From NCBI GenBank assembly GCA_014526335.1, contig JACTAT010000037.1, positions 13,158,139-13,222,138 of the forward strand: 64,000 nt of DNA, read 5' to 3'. Each line of letters starts with the position of its first letter. The first letter of the stretch is position 1. The DNA comes from Chrysaora quinquecirrha. Taxonomy: Eukaryota; Cnidaria; Scyphozoa; Semaeostomeae; Pelagiidae. The notes below the pieces were generated by a model, which saw only the letters and a list, made by a program, of their open reading frames with translations, searched no databases and was not told the DNA's origin. A program made the position numbers and the translations under genes. This document shows, one piece after another, positions 12,521 to 22,487 of the stretch.

Positions 12521-12799
12521 CCGGGCTGGCAGTTAAAAAGAAATTATAAAATTTATTGGGCCCCATGTCCCTTTGGCCCACCACTGAAAATTTCTTAAAA
12601 TATGCATTGCTTGCCGCCAGTTTTTATAAGCCCGAGCCCGACTTTATGCAAAGGTGCACAAAATGCAATTAAATCTAACTCAAGTGCGACGTCTGAACAC
12701 GAGTCGCACTCCAGTCGCACTTTGGTTACACTAAATTGAATTAGATTTAACTCGACTTAAGTGCGACGTCTGAATTAGGCCTTCATCAACTTGCACACC

Positions 12800-13118
12800 G
12801 ACTTTCCTTTTAGTGTTCTGAATATTACGTCATATCCATATACAGTACGTCACCTTACCTACAAGAACTGAGTTATGCTTTTCGTTATAATTAGCATCAG
12901 TTCCTTATAATTAGCTATTTCATTTAATATGCAAATGCAATCAGATTAACTAATTTGGCCTTGAAATTAGTTTCGGGGGAAAACTATTGTATTTCTGGTA
13001 TTTCCTAATCTACAAAATTGTTTTTTGAAACAGTTTTTTTAAAGCATTCGTCGGAAACTTTAGTTTGCTATGCTAAAAATGCACATTCTTCGGAGTTTCG
13101 AGGAACTTCTCAGAAATA
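12800..13118. other. Flank between Harbinger element and MITE, no exon found
   Basis: Searched by eye on the plus strand for a signal-peptide exon for gene B; no start followed by a hydrophobic run and a gt donor was seen. Confidence 0.35.
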
Positions 13119-13512
13119 CACGTTTTTTTTTATAAGAAACCTAGCTCGGGGCCTAGTTCTAAAAGTTTCTTAATTTTTGGTCCAATTTTACTTCTAAAAG
13201 TTTCTTAACAGTTTCTTAATGAATTGAAATAAATTGCAGTAAAGACGACAAAAAACCTTCTGTGAGATACACGGAAACCAGTATTGCTTACAGATGCGAG
13301 AAATCGCACAGAATTAGCCACGCTGGTGCGAGAAATCGCACGGAAATGCTTGAGAACTAATTACTACCTCCACAAATGTGAATCAGTATGTTGGAAAACG
13401 GACGCAAAAATTTCTACAGTTTCTTAACTTCTTCCTCCTAGTTCTAAAAGTTTCTTAACTTTTGGGTGTTTAGTTCTAGGTTTCTTATAAACCGGTTTCT
13501 TATAAAAACGTG
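13119..13512. mobile_element. TA-flanked MITE, GTTTCTTA subfamily
   Basis: TA-CACGTTTTTTTTTATAAG to ATAAAAACGTG-TA. AAAGTTTCTTAA words recur five or more times internally, alternating with CTAGTTCTAAAAG. A solo terminus of a related element (CTATAAAAAAGTG-TA) follows at about 13580-13597, just before gene B exon 13676. Confidence 0.7.
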
Positions 13513-13675
13513 TAGAACTTTCTTAAATTTTGAGTACTTAAATTTCAAGATGTTGAGCACTACGTTCTTGTAAATCACTTTCCTATAAAAAAGTGTATCC
13601 TTTGCATTTCAAACAAACTTACAAGCAGTTATAATGCATGCCAAAAATAAACCCATGATAAAAATTGATTTGTAG

Positions 13676-15029
13676 ACGAGGTTCAAGCACGAGAAGAAGA
13701 CCCAATCGATGGTTATGATGATGCAATTGATCAGCTCGAGGATGATGATGATGATGATGATGATCTAGCTTCTTATCCTCTGCACATTGACCCGCAGGGT
13801 ATGGCTATTTGTTACAATCATATTCACATGGAATACTGTTTCATGCTTTAACTACATGCTAGCGAATCTATACCCACTGCTGTGGTGGATAAGCACTACT
13901 GTGGTGGGTTATTATGCTTGATGTGGTGTTAAGACTTTGAATTACGAACAAGGTGCTTTTTAAATAGATGAAGGTTTATGTGGAAAGAAAGAAAAATAGA
14001 AAAACAGAAAGCCTGTTTTGTGTTTTCGTAACAATCCCGATTTCTGACCTCGTTCAATTAATTACTAACTAGCCATGGCTACTACTCTTAAATGCCTAAT
14101 TGCTGGGGGGGGGGGTTGGAATAGTCGGGGGGTTGGATCTCCAGCCAGGATCTAATAGACGGGGTCTCGGAATAAGCGGGGGTCGGAATTTGTTTAACAA
14201 ACTGTCCCAGAAAACTGCAGAAATGCAGTGCGACTGGCCCTATAGTACTTATAGGCTAAGGCGAATAGAATGTATAAGTGAAATTACATACAGAGAGAGT
14301 CTAAGTGAAATAATTTAAAATCACGGACACCAAATAAATCTTAATAAGCGGGGGGTCCAAATAAGAGCGGAGGGTTTAAAAAAATAAATTAGAGGGGGAC
14401 GGCAATTAGGCACCTAACAGTAACTGGAATAAGTGCACCCTTTAAGACAGGCGTTTATTACAAGTAGGCGTTTAAGAGAGGCTTTTAACTTTCGAAGTAC
14501 ATTTTTTTTTAATAAGCAACCACTCAATAAGGAACTAGGGCTGAACTGACCTTAACATTAAGCAACTTGAGGGCTCAATTGAACTACTGTAAGCAACTAA
14601 GAAGTCAAACAACCAAGCTTATTCTCTTTCTTGTGTTAGGAAATTGTTCTTCTGTTTTGCATGTTGAAGTTCGTTAGCTAACGTTTTTCCACTTACTGTC
14701 TCCCAAAAGTCATGTTGTAGGCCTAACAGATGACGATTTTGACCCGCGAAGTCAGGGGTGGTTAGTAGGTGCAAAAAATGTCAAGCAACGCTTAAGCAAC
14801 TTTGAGCGCTGAAATGTCTAAAATTTTAAGCAACTTTGTGGACTGGACGAAAGTCAAGTTGCTTATTAAAAAAACAAAGTGTAATACGTTCCCTCTTTTT
14901 TTATCAAAAGACGCAGTTGAAGACCCACGTAAAGCAAGGGCGATAGCAAAAACAATAAGACTAACTGCAAAAGGGATTTCAAGTCTTGCAAGGAAAAGAT
15001 GGAGTTGGGGAAGGAGACGAAGATGGTAA
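13676..15029 (+). CDS. Gene B: paralogue of gene A, last two exons (acidic exon, cationic exon)
   Basis: Exon 13676-13798 follows a tttgtag acceptor and ends before gtatgg. Exon 14911-15029 follows a caaaag acceptor and ends in TAA. Both join in phase 1, as in gene A. The first exon shares AREEDP with gene A and has a run of eight Asp (GAT repeats); it ends ...IDPQ against ...IDPED in A. The second exon encodes 38 residues with 13 Lys/Arg and two acidic residues and ends RWSWGRRRRW, against RWGGRRRRW in A. The matching exon phases, motif order and termini show a gene duplicate in inverted orientation. No signal-peptide exon was found upstream; it may be hidden beyond the Harbinger insertion, or lost, making this a pseudogene. 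The intron holds a minisatellite fragment and two MITEs, one ending 29 bp before the last exon. Confidence 0.6.
13865..13930 (+). repeat. Fragment of the mobile minisatellite
   Basis: Two to three units with the CTAGCGAATCTATAC edge word and GCACTACTGTGGTGG units match the edge at 55420. It is too short to be a full copy. It lies in the gene B intron. Confidence 0.7.
14090..14418. mobile_element. G-rich inverted-repeat MITE
   Basis: Left edge TGCCTAATTGCTGGGGGG and right edge GGCAATTAGGCACCTAAC are inverted counterparts. The interior has repeated AATAAGCGGGGG words. A sister copy lies at 31669-32037 and a fragment near 15240-15380. Confidence 0.65.
14500..14881. mobile_element. TA-flanked MITE, TTGCTTA subfamily, next to gene B exon
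   Basis: TA-CATTTTTTTTTAATAAGCAA to TTGCTTATTAAAAAAAC-AAAGTG-TA, with many internal TAAGCAACTT words. The right end is 29 bp from the gene B last-exon acceptor (14911), so the polypyrimidine tract lies immediately outside the element. Confidence 0.7.
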
Positions 15030-15852
15030 AGCGATTCCATGGAACTTTAAATTAAAAAGTGAAATATTAAGAAAAATATTACTTTTTGTCGCAAACATGT
15101 TTTTTTCAACGATTAGAAAAGATGCTTTTTGATATTTTCATCCTATTTATTCAAGCTATTTCTGGAAATGTTTTTTTGTCTATGTGTGGAACCTCCCAAG
15201 CACGCAAGCGCTCAATGCGTACTCTTTTGTGTTTAATTGTAGGGGTTTGAATAAGCAGGGGGGAGGGGGTAGGAATTTTCTTAATTTTCATAAAGGGAGA
15301 GGATCATAATAGAATTACCTACGGGGACTCTCGCGAATATACCCTTAAAATGGGGGGGGGGGAATAAAATGGAGAGGTGGATATTTGTTTCACTCGTAAA
15401 TCCACCAAAGAAGACCTTGTTGTGCAGTTTTATGGTATAATAGCAAACTCGAATTAGACGTTCGAATAGGGTGGAAAATTTCAAAAAATGCAATATGACC
15501 TCCCTAAAATTAAGCACGAAAGAGTACACGCACAGCACTCGCAGACATCGCATAGAATGTCGCTACACTCACAGTTTAGACTCACAGTGTCGCCACACCA
15601 TTGCGCCACACTCACAGAAAATGTGGTGGTCCTTAGGCCAAGGGCTGAAGAACACAAGGAAAGTGGAGGGAAGACAGAAGAATGCTGTATACCACAATCA
15701 TACCATGCCTTATTTTCGTTGTTTACCGAGGATGGTCTCCAAAATTTTAGTAATGGCTTTTTTCTGGACTTGTTGTAAAAAGTTCGGTTCAAAGACAGAA
15801 GCTTCTGGCTGGAGCAGAGCTTTGTCTCTTATAAAACACCTAGTGTAGGCTA

Positions 15853-16128
15853 CAATTTTTTTTTAATAAGCAACTGGTCAATAAGCAACTAAGGGCTGAG
15901 ATTTGCTCAAATTTTTGGTTGAAATCCCTATTTTTATAAAATACATCATTGCAAACTTGTCAATTACATTGAACAGCATGAAAGGAGCCAGAAAAAGGGT
16001 TTTTAGGGGGTACCCAGTCATTCTGTATTTAGGGGGTACCCAGTCATTCATAACGTATCTGAAAGACCAGATACGTTAAGCAACTTCGAGGGCTGGACCG
16101 ATAGTCAAGTTGCTTATTAAAAAAAGTG
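15853..16128. mobile_element. TA-flanked MITE, TTGCTTA subfamily, with internal duplication
   Basis: TA-CAATTTTTTTTTAATAAGCA to TTGCTTATTAAAAAAAGTG-TA. It contains a 22-bp direct duplication around GGGGGTACCCAGTCATTC at 16008-16053. A further terminal fragment of the family follows at 16289-16350. Confidence 0.65.
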
Positions 16129-16354
16129 TATTCAAAACCATTTGCGTAGCAAAGGGGGGCAGGGAGGGACAAGCACCCCCAGGCGCCAAGTCATAGGGGG
16201 CGCAAAATTATAAAATTCTGTAATAGATTGAGAGATGAAAAATAAAAGCTTGACTAAAAATATGACTGAAAATTGAATAAAGGGCGCGCAGCGTGTTAAG
16301 GTCAGTTCAGCCCTAGTTGCTTGTTGAGTGGTTGCTTATTAAAAAAAAGTGTAC

Positions 16355-16899
16355 TTGGTGAAGAACTTTTTCGCTTTTCATCATGTATGAAACTGATGAT
16401 TACGTTTATGTCGATGTTTGCAGATATCATGATGCGTCAGTCGTGAAAGCGTTTATCTCAGAAACCTGCGATCAGGGCTAAAAGATGTAAAATACACTTC
16501 ACCGTCATTATGACGCTACAAGTTGCCGAAACCAAGCGTCGAGGGAGAAAACGACAAGTCGAACATTCATAAAAACCTCGCAACAAGTAATGGTGATTTG
16601 ACAACGAGGTTTTGCTTGAAGGTTTCGAGTTGCCTCGAATTATAATGCACTACTCCTATAATGCAAAAATGTACAAGTTCTTTTTCCTCGAAAATATCGC
16701 AAAGATTAACGTCGACACAAAAGAATCAGCCGTACCTATATTGGCAGTGCTTTAATTAAGGAAATTATATTAAATTAAAGTAATTATAACATAACTGTAT
16801 CTTAATACAGTAAGATGTTAATGTCCATATCATATTTCTTTGTCATGTGATACCAACATCAAAGAGTCAAAGTCAAGGATACATAAAGTTTGCAAAAGT
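16355..16899. other. 3' flank of the TspO-like gene, no other gene seen
   Basis: AT-rich, with no long ORF or repeat that I can define. It should include the 3' untranslated region of the minus-strand gene ending at 16900; no canonical AATAAA was found on that strand. Confidence 0.35.
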
Positions 16900-17790
16900 T
16901 TAAAAAAATCTAAGCCAGTTGAAGTGGAATTCCAGTTTTGACTTGCTGGGACTTTTCTTCTCTTGAATGACAATCAAGACGATTCTTGCGACAAGAAAAA
17001 GGGCTGAGACGATTAAGTTGACCAAAACGAATGACTGATTCCCTTGACCTCCAGTCCAGTGTGCTTTGATGACACCACTCAGTGCGACAATGAGAACAAT
17101 ATACTCAGCAAAGACGAAACGGGTGTACTCCTGAACCACAAAATTCTCCATTATGAACCAGAATACAATGATGCAAAGAAGGAAAGCCAAGGCAGCAGTG
17201 ACAAGCCGATCTTCGCTGACATTGTGGACGTAGTGGAAAGTCACAACAAAGTTGATGCAGGCTGCGATTGTGACCCAAGCGTTGTAAAAAATCACTCCAT
17301 TCTGAACAAGAATTCGTACACACCAAACGTCTGTTTGGTTAGGCTGGGACTTCTGCTTCTTTAGGTAATCATGAAGTCCTGTCAGAGCTGAGTAGACAGA
17401 CAAGGCCAGGGCAATGACAATAGCAACAAGACATGCCAAGGAAATATTGAATTTCAGACGTGACCAGGCCAACAGCCATCCTACATTCAAAACATCAGAA
17501 AGAATGTAGAAAGCGAAGTATTTCGGAGGTAGAATATCTCCTGGGTTCGATCTGAAAAGCAGCGTGATTGTATATACGACCCAAGATATCTGGAACAGAT
17601 AGATAAAGCCCCAAATTGCAAAAGTTCCATCCGTTGGCGTGATGTCTGTGTCGTGGTCATGAGAAACATTCGCGTTGGTCCTCGGAAAAAGTGGAGAATT
17701 CACCATAGAAAATCCATTCAGTCCAAGTAGGCCGACAAATGCTAACGCATTTATTATGATCAAAGATTTCTTCGCTGTAGGAATCGCCAT
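16900..17790 (-). CDS. Multi-pass membrane protein, TspO/MBR (tryptophan-rich sensory protein)-like
   Basis: A single uninterrupted ORF of 296 codons, starting MAIPTAKKSL. It has about seven to eight hydrophobic helices, the first at residues 9-28, and the aromatic motif FAIWGFIYLF at 57-66, which resembles the conserved W-G-Y helix of TspO/MBR proteins. Further tryptophans lie in VGWLLAW and NAWVTIAACINFV. Classical TspO is about 160 residues with five helices, so this belongs to a longer, divergent TspO-like group or an unrelated membrane family. The C-terminus is basic (EKKSPSKSKL). No intron is seen, unlike its neighbours, so a retrogene origin is possible. The ligand and cell location cannot be read from sequence. 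Confidence 0.65.
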   Translation of the reverse strand: MAIPTAKKSLIIINALAFVGLLGLNGFSMVNSPLFPRTNANVSHDHDTDITPTDGTFAIWGFIYLFQISWVVYTITLLFRSNPGDILPPKYFAFYILSDVLNVGWLLAWSRLKFNISLACLVAIVIALALSVYSALTGLHDYLKKQKSQPNQTDVWCVRILVQNGVIFYNAWVTIAACINFVVTFHYVHNVSEDRLVTAALAFLLCIIVFWFIMENFVVQEYTRFVFAEYIVLIVALSGVIKAHWTGGQGNQSFVLVNLIVSALFLVARIVLIVIQEKKSPSKSKLEFHFNWLRFF

Positions 17791-19169
17791 TTTTAAACGG
17801 CCTAGCTTACTCTAGCGCTACTTACTTAGTCTTGTTGTGAAGCAACCTTTTGAGAATGAAATCTCTGCTGCAGGTTGTTTTCAAATTATACTTTGTTTGC
17901 ATCACGTGACTTGTTATGTCAAAGGTGACAAAGCGAACTCTGAACAGTCATGTCATGCTATCTTTGACAGTGGATGTGGGACTTTGTCCAAGTTGTATAA
18001 CAGTTGTATAACACGCGCGATTTATGTAACATGAGTCCTACAAATTGTGCAACATAACAATTCCCCACGAGAAAGACGAATACCTGTCAAACGCCAGCTT
18101 TGCCATTCAACCACATTGTGGCATACCGGAAAAGTGGGACCTGGGACCCATAGGTTTGGACCTTGGACCTGGGACCTTAAGAAGGGACCCAGTTCCAAAA
18201 ACGACGTATGGTGTGGAATAACTTGGAAGTTTTTTGGAAATTACGAAAAATTTCAAGAAACCCTGCACCATAGATAATATGGGTGCACATACGTGTTACG
18301 TGTCAGCTTACATTACGAAGTGTTACCCAGCCTCACTCTCACTGTCTTGAAACTTAAGTCACCATAAAGAAGGGTGAAGATGAAATTTCGCTTCCGTATC
18401 TCAGAGGGCCACATACATACTGCTTGTAAAGCCGATAGCTTTTTTTGCGTACATACAATCTTCACCAAAAATGCTGGGACACTTCGAATTTTCTTAACAT
18501 TCTCGCTCTAAAGACGCATATTCCTCTCCCCGACTGATGAAATCAATGTTGGCAGTGGTCCCAACATTGAGTCGGGGGGAGAGGAGGGGTCTAATTACCC
18601 AAATATGTTATAATGGGACCGGGTTTTAAGGTAAAACACACTTATAACTTGCTGTCCCGAATATTTTTGGCCATGATTGTAGGTTGTTTGCATAATGCGC
18701 AGTAAGAATAATGATGCGATGTGACGTGAAAATATTTGAACTTTTTATAGAATATATCCATTATTTTGATTATTTTATATTACAAAGACAAATCTTTTGA
18801 AAATCTTTAACAATTAACACAACGAAGTTGCCATTTAGCTGAACATATGACATGTATGCTACTGGTATGCTACTGAATTAGCTATCTTTTGAAATATATA
18901 ATAGTTTAACTAACAAAGTAAATAGTTACATGTTTATGAGTAGAAAGGGTAAATTTATTTTAAGTTGATTCAATATTCTTACGCTAAAGTGATGATTATA
19001 GAGATAAGTTGCTTTTTTGAAATAAAATCGATATCTCATAATATTTATTCCAACATACCATATTACCTCGAAGAAGCACTCTGTATAAAACAGTACCGCA
19101 GTCTAAGCTGAGAAAAAACTAATGAACAATGTCGAAAATCGGGATAATCTGATATCAATGCAGCACAAT

Positions 19170-19605
19170 AGACGGCTATCAGTAAAGTGGAAGGGCAATA
19201 CTCTGTGAGGTTAACATCAGTAGAGTAAAGGCTGTTTATTACAGGGGAGGGCGAGCGTCAATATGGTGTAGGGATAACATTGAGTACATACAGTGGAGGT
19301 TGGCCATACAGCGAAGGGCTAAAAGCAGTACATTTCAGTTGAGGCTATTCAGTACTGTGGAGGGATGACATGACACTACTGTACTGATGTTAGCCCCTGG
19401 CTTTATTGCATAACATTCGCTGTACTCAATCTTATCCGTCCACTGTACTCGTTAGCCCTTCGCTTTACCAAACAACTTCCACAATCTCAATGTTCTCTTT
19501 CTCTCTCCACTGCATTGATGCAAGCCCTTCGCTGTACTTAACAACCTCCACTGTACTGATGTTATCATCCCCACTGTACTTGACAACCTCCACAGTGCTG
19601 CACAG
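19170..19605. repeat. Strand-switching degenerate repeat
   Basis: Units like CAGTGGAGG and CAGTA(C/A) dominate the first half (to about 19385); their complements, CCTCCACTGTACT and GATGTTA, dominate the second. The whole is an imperfect palindrome of degenerate 25-30 bp units. Confidence 0.5.
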
Positions 19606-20375
19606 ACCTTACCCCATGTAGCCCCAAAAACGATGTTTTTCTTTGACGCTAACCATGTTAAGCCGTCTTTGATAATGGCCGCAATGCAGTTCCGAAAAAG
19701 TTGAAACACTGCTAAAAGAAAATATCATTCGGCCAGGTCCTTAGAAAGGTAGCATGAATCTTCATTTTCTCTTCTATTATTTTTGTTCGAAACATCCCGT
19801 GATAAAGAAGTGAAGTTGGCAAGAAACACTAGCCTGCTGGAAAAGCAATCATCTAAAAAGTAACAAACACCGGGGATGCTTAATGGAGCAAACATGGTAG
19901 TTGAAAATTCACATGCACGTTTAAAAATTAAACATCTTTATCTGCTACGATTTATAGTTTTTACAAGCTGTTTGTTTACATGACGTGTTTAGATTTTTAT
20001 ATTAAATGCAGCATCTTTAACGATGGTATTCTTATCGTGGCATAGGAATGCCAGTATTGATATTTATGAAATAATTTTATTTTCTGTCTTTACCGTCAGG
20101 TTTGTCGGATGCTGAGTCTGTCTGTTTACATGCAAATCCAACCATGTCTGGGCCTAAAGCCTATGAACATCAAAGAAAGGAAGAAGATGAAAGACAAATA
20201 TTTTGCTTTAGAAGCAGAAATGATTCATTTCGCAAGCGAAAATGTTGGCTATTTTGGACAGTTCCATGAAAAACCTTCCTGTTTTTGCAATCATCTGTCT
20301 ATTGTGGACCACAATAACTGAACAGAGAATTTTACTTTGTCAGTAGCATGGCAGTTGGGAAAGCACTTAATTGAA

Positions 20376-20720
20376 CACCCTAATGGGTAGAAAATTACAG
20401 CGAGGATTGTTTTCAAAACATTAAGCCGACTCTGTATAGGCCTGTATAGGCAGAAAGAGTATTCACACTTGTAATCATCAATAAATTCTATTGGTCGTCC
20501 CGCTACATCCCGTGAGCTAATTGGCGCTCAAAACACAATACCGTCCACGTTGTTTTTGCTGATTGGTGTATTCAGTTGCGCGTTTGGGCTTTAGTAATTT
20601 TTCTCAGTCTTTTCCTGAAGTTAATACATTGAGGAACATGAGGAGAAAAAGGCTTTTAAGTAGCCCCTATGATGTTTCTGCCGCGTTTAACCACTATTTT
20701 AAAGTTTTGTACGATGTACG
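20376..20720 (+). repeat. Half copy of a promoter-like inverted-repeat element
   Basis: Shares GAAAATTACAGCGAGGATT, ATTGGTC-TCCCGCT, GCTGATTGGTGTAT and AAAAAGGCTTTTAAGTA-GCCC blocks, in the same order, with the right arm of the element at 51490-52140. Another arm fragment is at 27190-27285. Confidence 0.6.
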
Positions 20721-22379
20721 ACTCAAAGATTATTACGTTAAGCCAGGTCTGTGCCCGTGTACGATACGATATTAACGCTTATTAGTTGTAACTGCTAACT
20801 CATGTCAACATGTCAACAACTAGTCAGAACTTATAGGATACAGGTAATGGTGGTCACAAGAGCGCTCAGGTCGACTGCGACAAACGGAGTCAGTTGCCAA
20901 CTAATCGCAAAAGTAGAACATGCCCATGTATCTGGAACTGCACGTCGACTAGTTGCCGTAAAAAAGGAGCTACTGTAGTTGCCAGAGCGCTTATGTCGAT
21001 AGTCGTTTGCGATAAATCGGTTCCAAAAATCGGCGATTATCAGTTGGCAATTAGTTCTGACTGTGCCCAATGTCGGCATAAGCCTTGCTTTAAAGTTAGA
21101 TAGAAGCTGGGTTGCTTTCTCGCAATTTATGTGACCTGGGTAACTTGTTAGTATAGATGTCTTTGCACAAGTCTATAAAAATATTATTATAATGCACTCA
21201 CCTCCATATTTTTCTCTATTAAGGATGATAGAAGGCTATAGAGGAAAAAAATAAGAAAAATTAATCCTTTTTCGAAAAGAAATACTTTAGTTGAGCAAAA
21301 AAGAGCGGAACCAAACTGATCCCGTTCTCGTGTGCACAGGGTCTTAGATAACATTGATGCTACATGACATGACAAGTGCTAATTTTCACCATTTGAAGAT
21401 AAAAGGTCAAAAGGCATTCCAGTGACTTTCTCTCAAGTGACGTTCTTTTAAGTGAGTTTCTTTCAAGTGATATATCCTTAGTTACAAACGCTGTTCATCC
21501 ATTTACAAAGCTTGTCCAGGCTTTGTTCTCCATTGTTCTCCATCCAAATAAAAAACTATGACATTGAAATTTACCCTTTTCTATATTCTGCACCTCAGCA
21601 TAGGATATTCTAAGACAAGCACTTAACTTGGAAGCAGTGGAAGGAAGAAGGAAGAGAGAAAGACCAGGACTGACTTGGAAGAGCAAGAGGTGCAGGATGA
21701 GGACACTAACGTTTCCAGAAATCAGTCAACTTAAGGCTAATGAATAAAGCCTTTCCAGGCGATGATTAGAAGGGCCACTGCCCTCACGTGCCCCCTTGGC
21801 TGTATGACGGGTGGGGAAGGCGACGCACAGAATTGCGTTATCGTGATTTTGGAAGGAAACGTAATTCTCAATTTGGTACTCTTCAAGTTATGGCGATGTG
21901 CTACAAACGCAATTTGCCCATATCAAGAAAGCACCAAATTGCACCTGTCTATAAATGCCTTTTTTTGCTTGGCTTGTATTTGGTTTCGCCGTAGGTATAA
22001 AACCAGATGACAAAAAATGAACTATTTTCGGGCAATAAGAGCCCTCTTTTATGCGGTAAACATTAAAATTTTGACTTCTTCTTTGATCATTTTCTCCCTC
22101 GGCGTCCTGCAAAATTACATTACCTTCAATATCACGCTTCCCCACCCGCCCTTCGGGCTCCCTGGTTACAGGGCGAAGGAACTCAAAGAGAGCGGTGTGA
22201 CATGGGGGTCGGGAAAAGACGGAGCATAAAGCAGAGTTGAATGGAGAAAGCGGATAGCCCTATACTGTATGTCAACATTTGGGGGAAGACCTACGTATCA
22301 AAATAGTTAGTACAATTTAGCCAAGCGCCGTTAATCGGGAATAGTCATAGATTTGAACAGAGCAAGTGAAAGAGCTTAC

Positions 22380-22487
22380 CAGGACATCCTAAACTGTTTG
22401 GACCATGTGCTGCGGTCTCACCATCAGGGCAACAACCATAGTGAGTTTCTCTGCATAATACTGCGGGGTGGCCGACTGGAGCAAGTT
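22380..22487 (-). CDS. EGF gene exon 14: papilin-type GCCPDG module
   Basis: Follows a ttccag acceptor and ends before gtaagc, phase 1-1. It encodes [19 protein letters not shown] then LGCP. The C-x(5)-GCCPDG-x-T/S-A-x-G-P...GC pattern matches the short double-cysteine module found between Kunitz domains in papilins and other matrix proteins. The six-base-perfect donor implies at least one further exon downstream. Confidence 0.8.

Larger units (their letters stand above)
8247..12777. mobile_element. Decayed PIF/Harbinger-type DNA transposon with nested insertions
   Basis: Near-identical inverted termini lie at 8247-8290 and 12735-12777: both read inward as TTCAGACGTCGCACTTAAGT and continue into a GAGTTAAAT-rich stretch. 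A second, inner pair of the same word occurs at about 8400 and 12685, suggesting a doubled terminus or a nested relative. Between them lie a plus-strand Myb/SANT-like ORF and minus-strand remnants of a HARBI1-type nuclease, the two-gene plan of PIF/Harbinger elements. A clean 3-bp TWA target duplication could not be read: flanks show TAA on the left and TTA on the right. The interior is broken by frameshifts, a tRNA-like SINE near 8.6 kb and foldback arms at 10.48-12.52 kb. Confidence 0.7.
17791..22379. other. 4.6 kb with no recognised gene; repeats and possible undetected 3' exons
   Basis: This is where the remaining 3' exons of the EGF gene should lie, but I could not identify one. Contents seen: a hairpin at 18525-18590 (CTCCCCGACT against GAGTCGGGGGGAGAG), a strand-switching short repeat at 19170-19605, half of an inverted-repeat element at 20376-20720, and inverted words around 20830-21060. 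Confidence 0.4.

Noticed and set aside
15471..15848. Overlapping ORFs on both strands near 15.5 kb
   Set aside because: ORFs shadow one another across repeated CACTCACAG/ACTCGCAG words; no family resemblance.
21762..22010. Short Cys-containing ORFs as the missing EGF-gene exons
   Set aside because: They are on the plus strand, overlap in two frames, and the minus strand there shows no phase-1 exon with proper splice sites.
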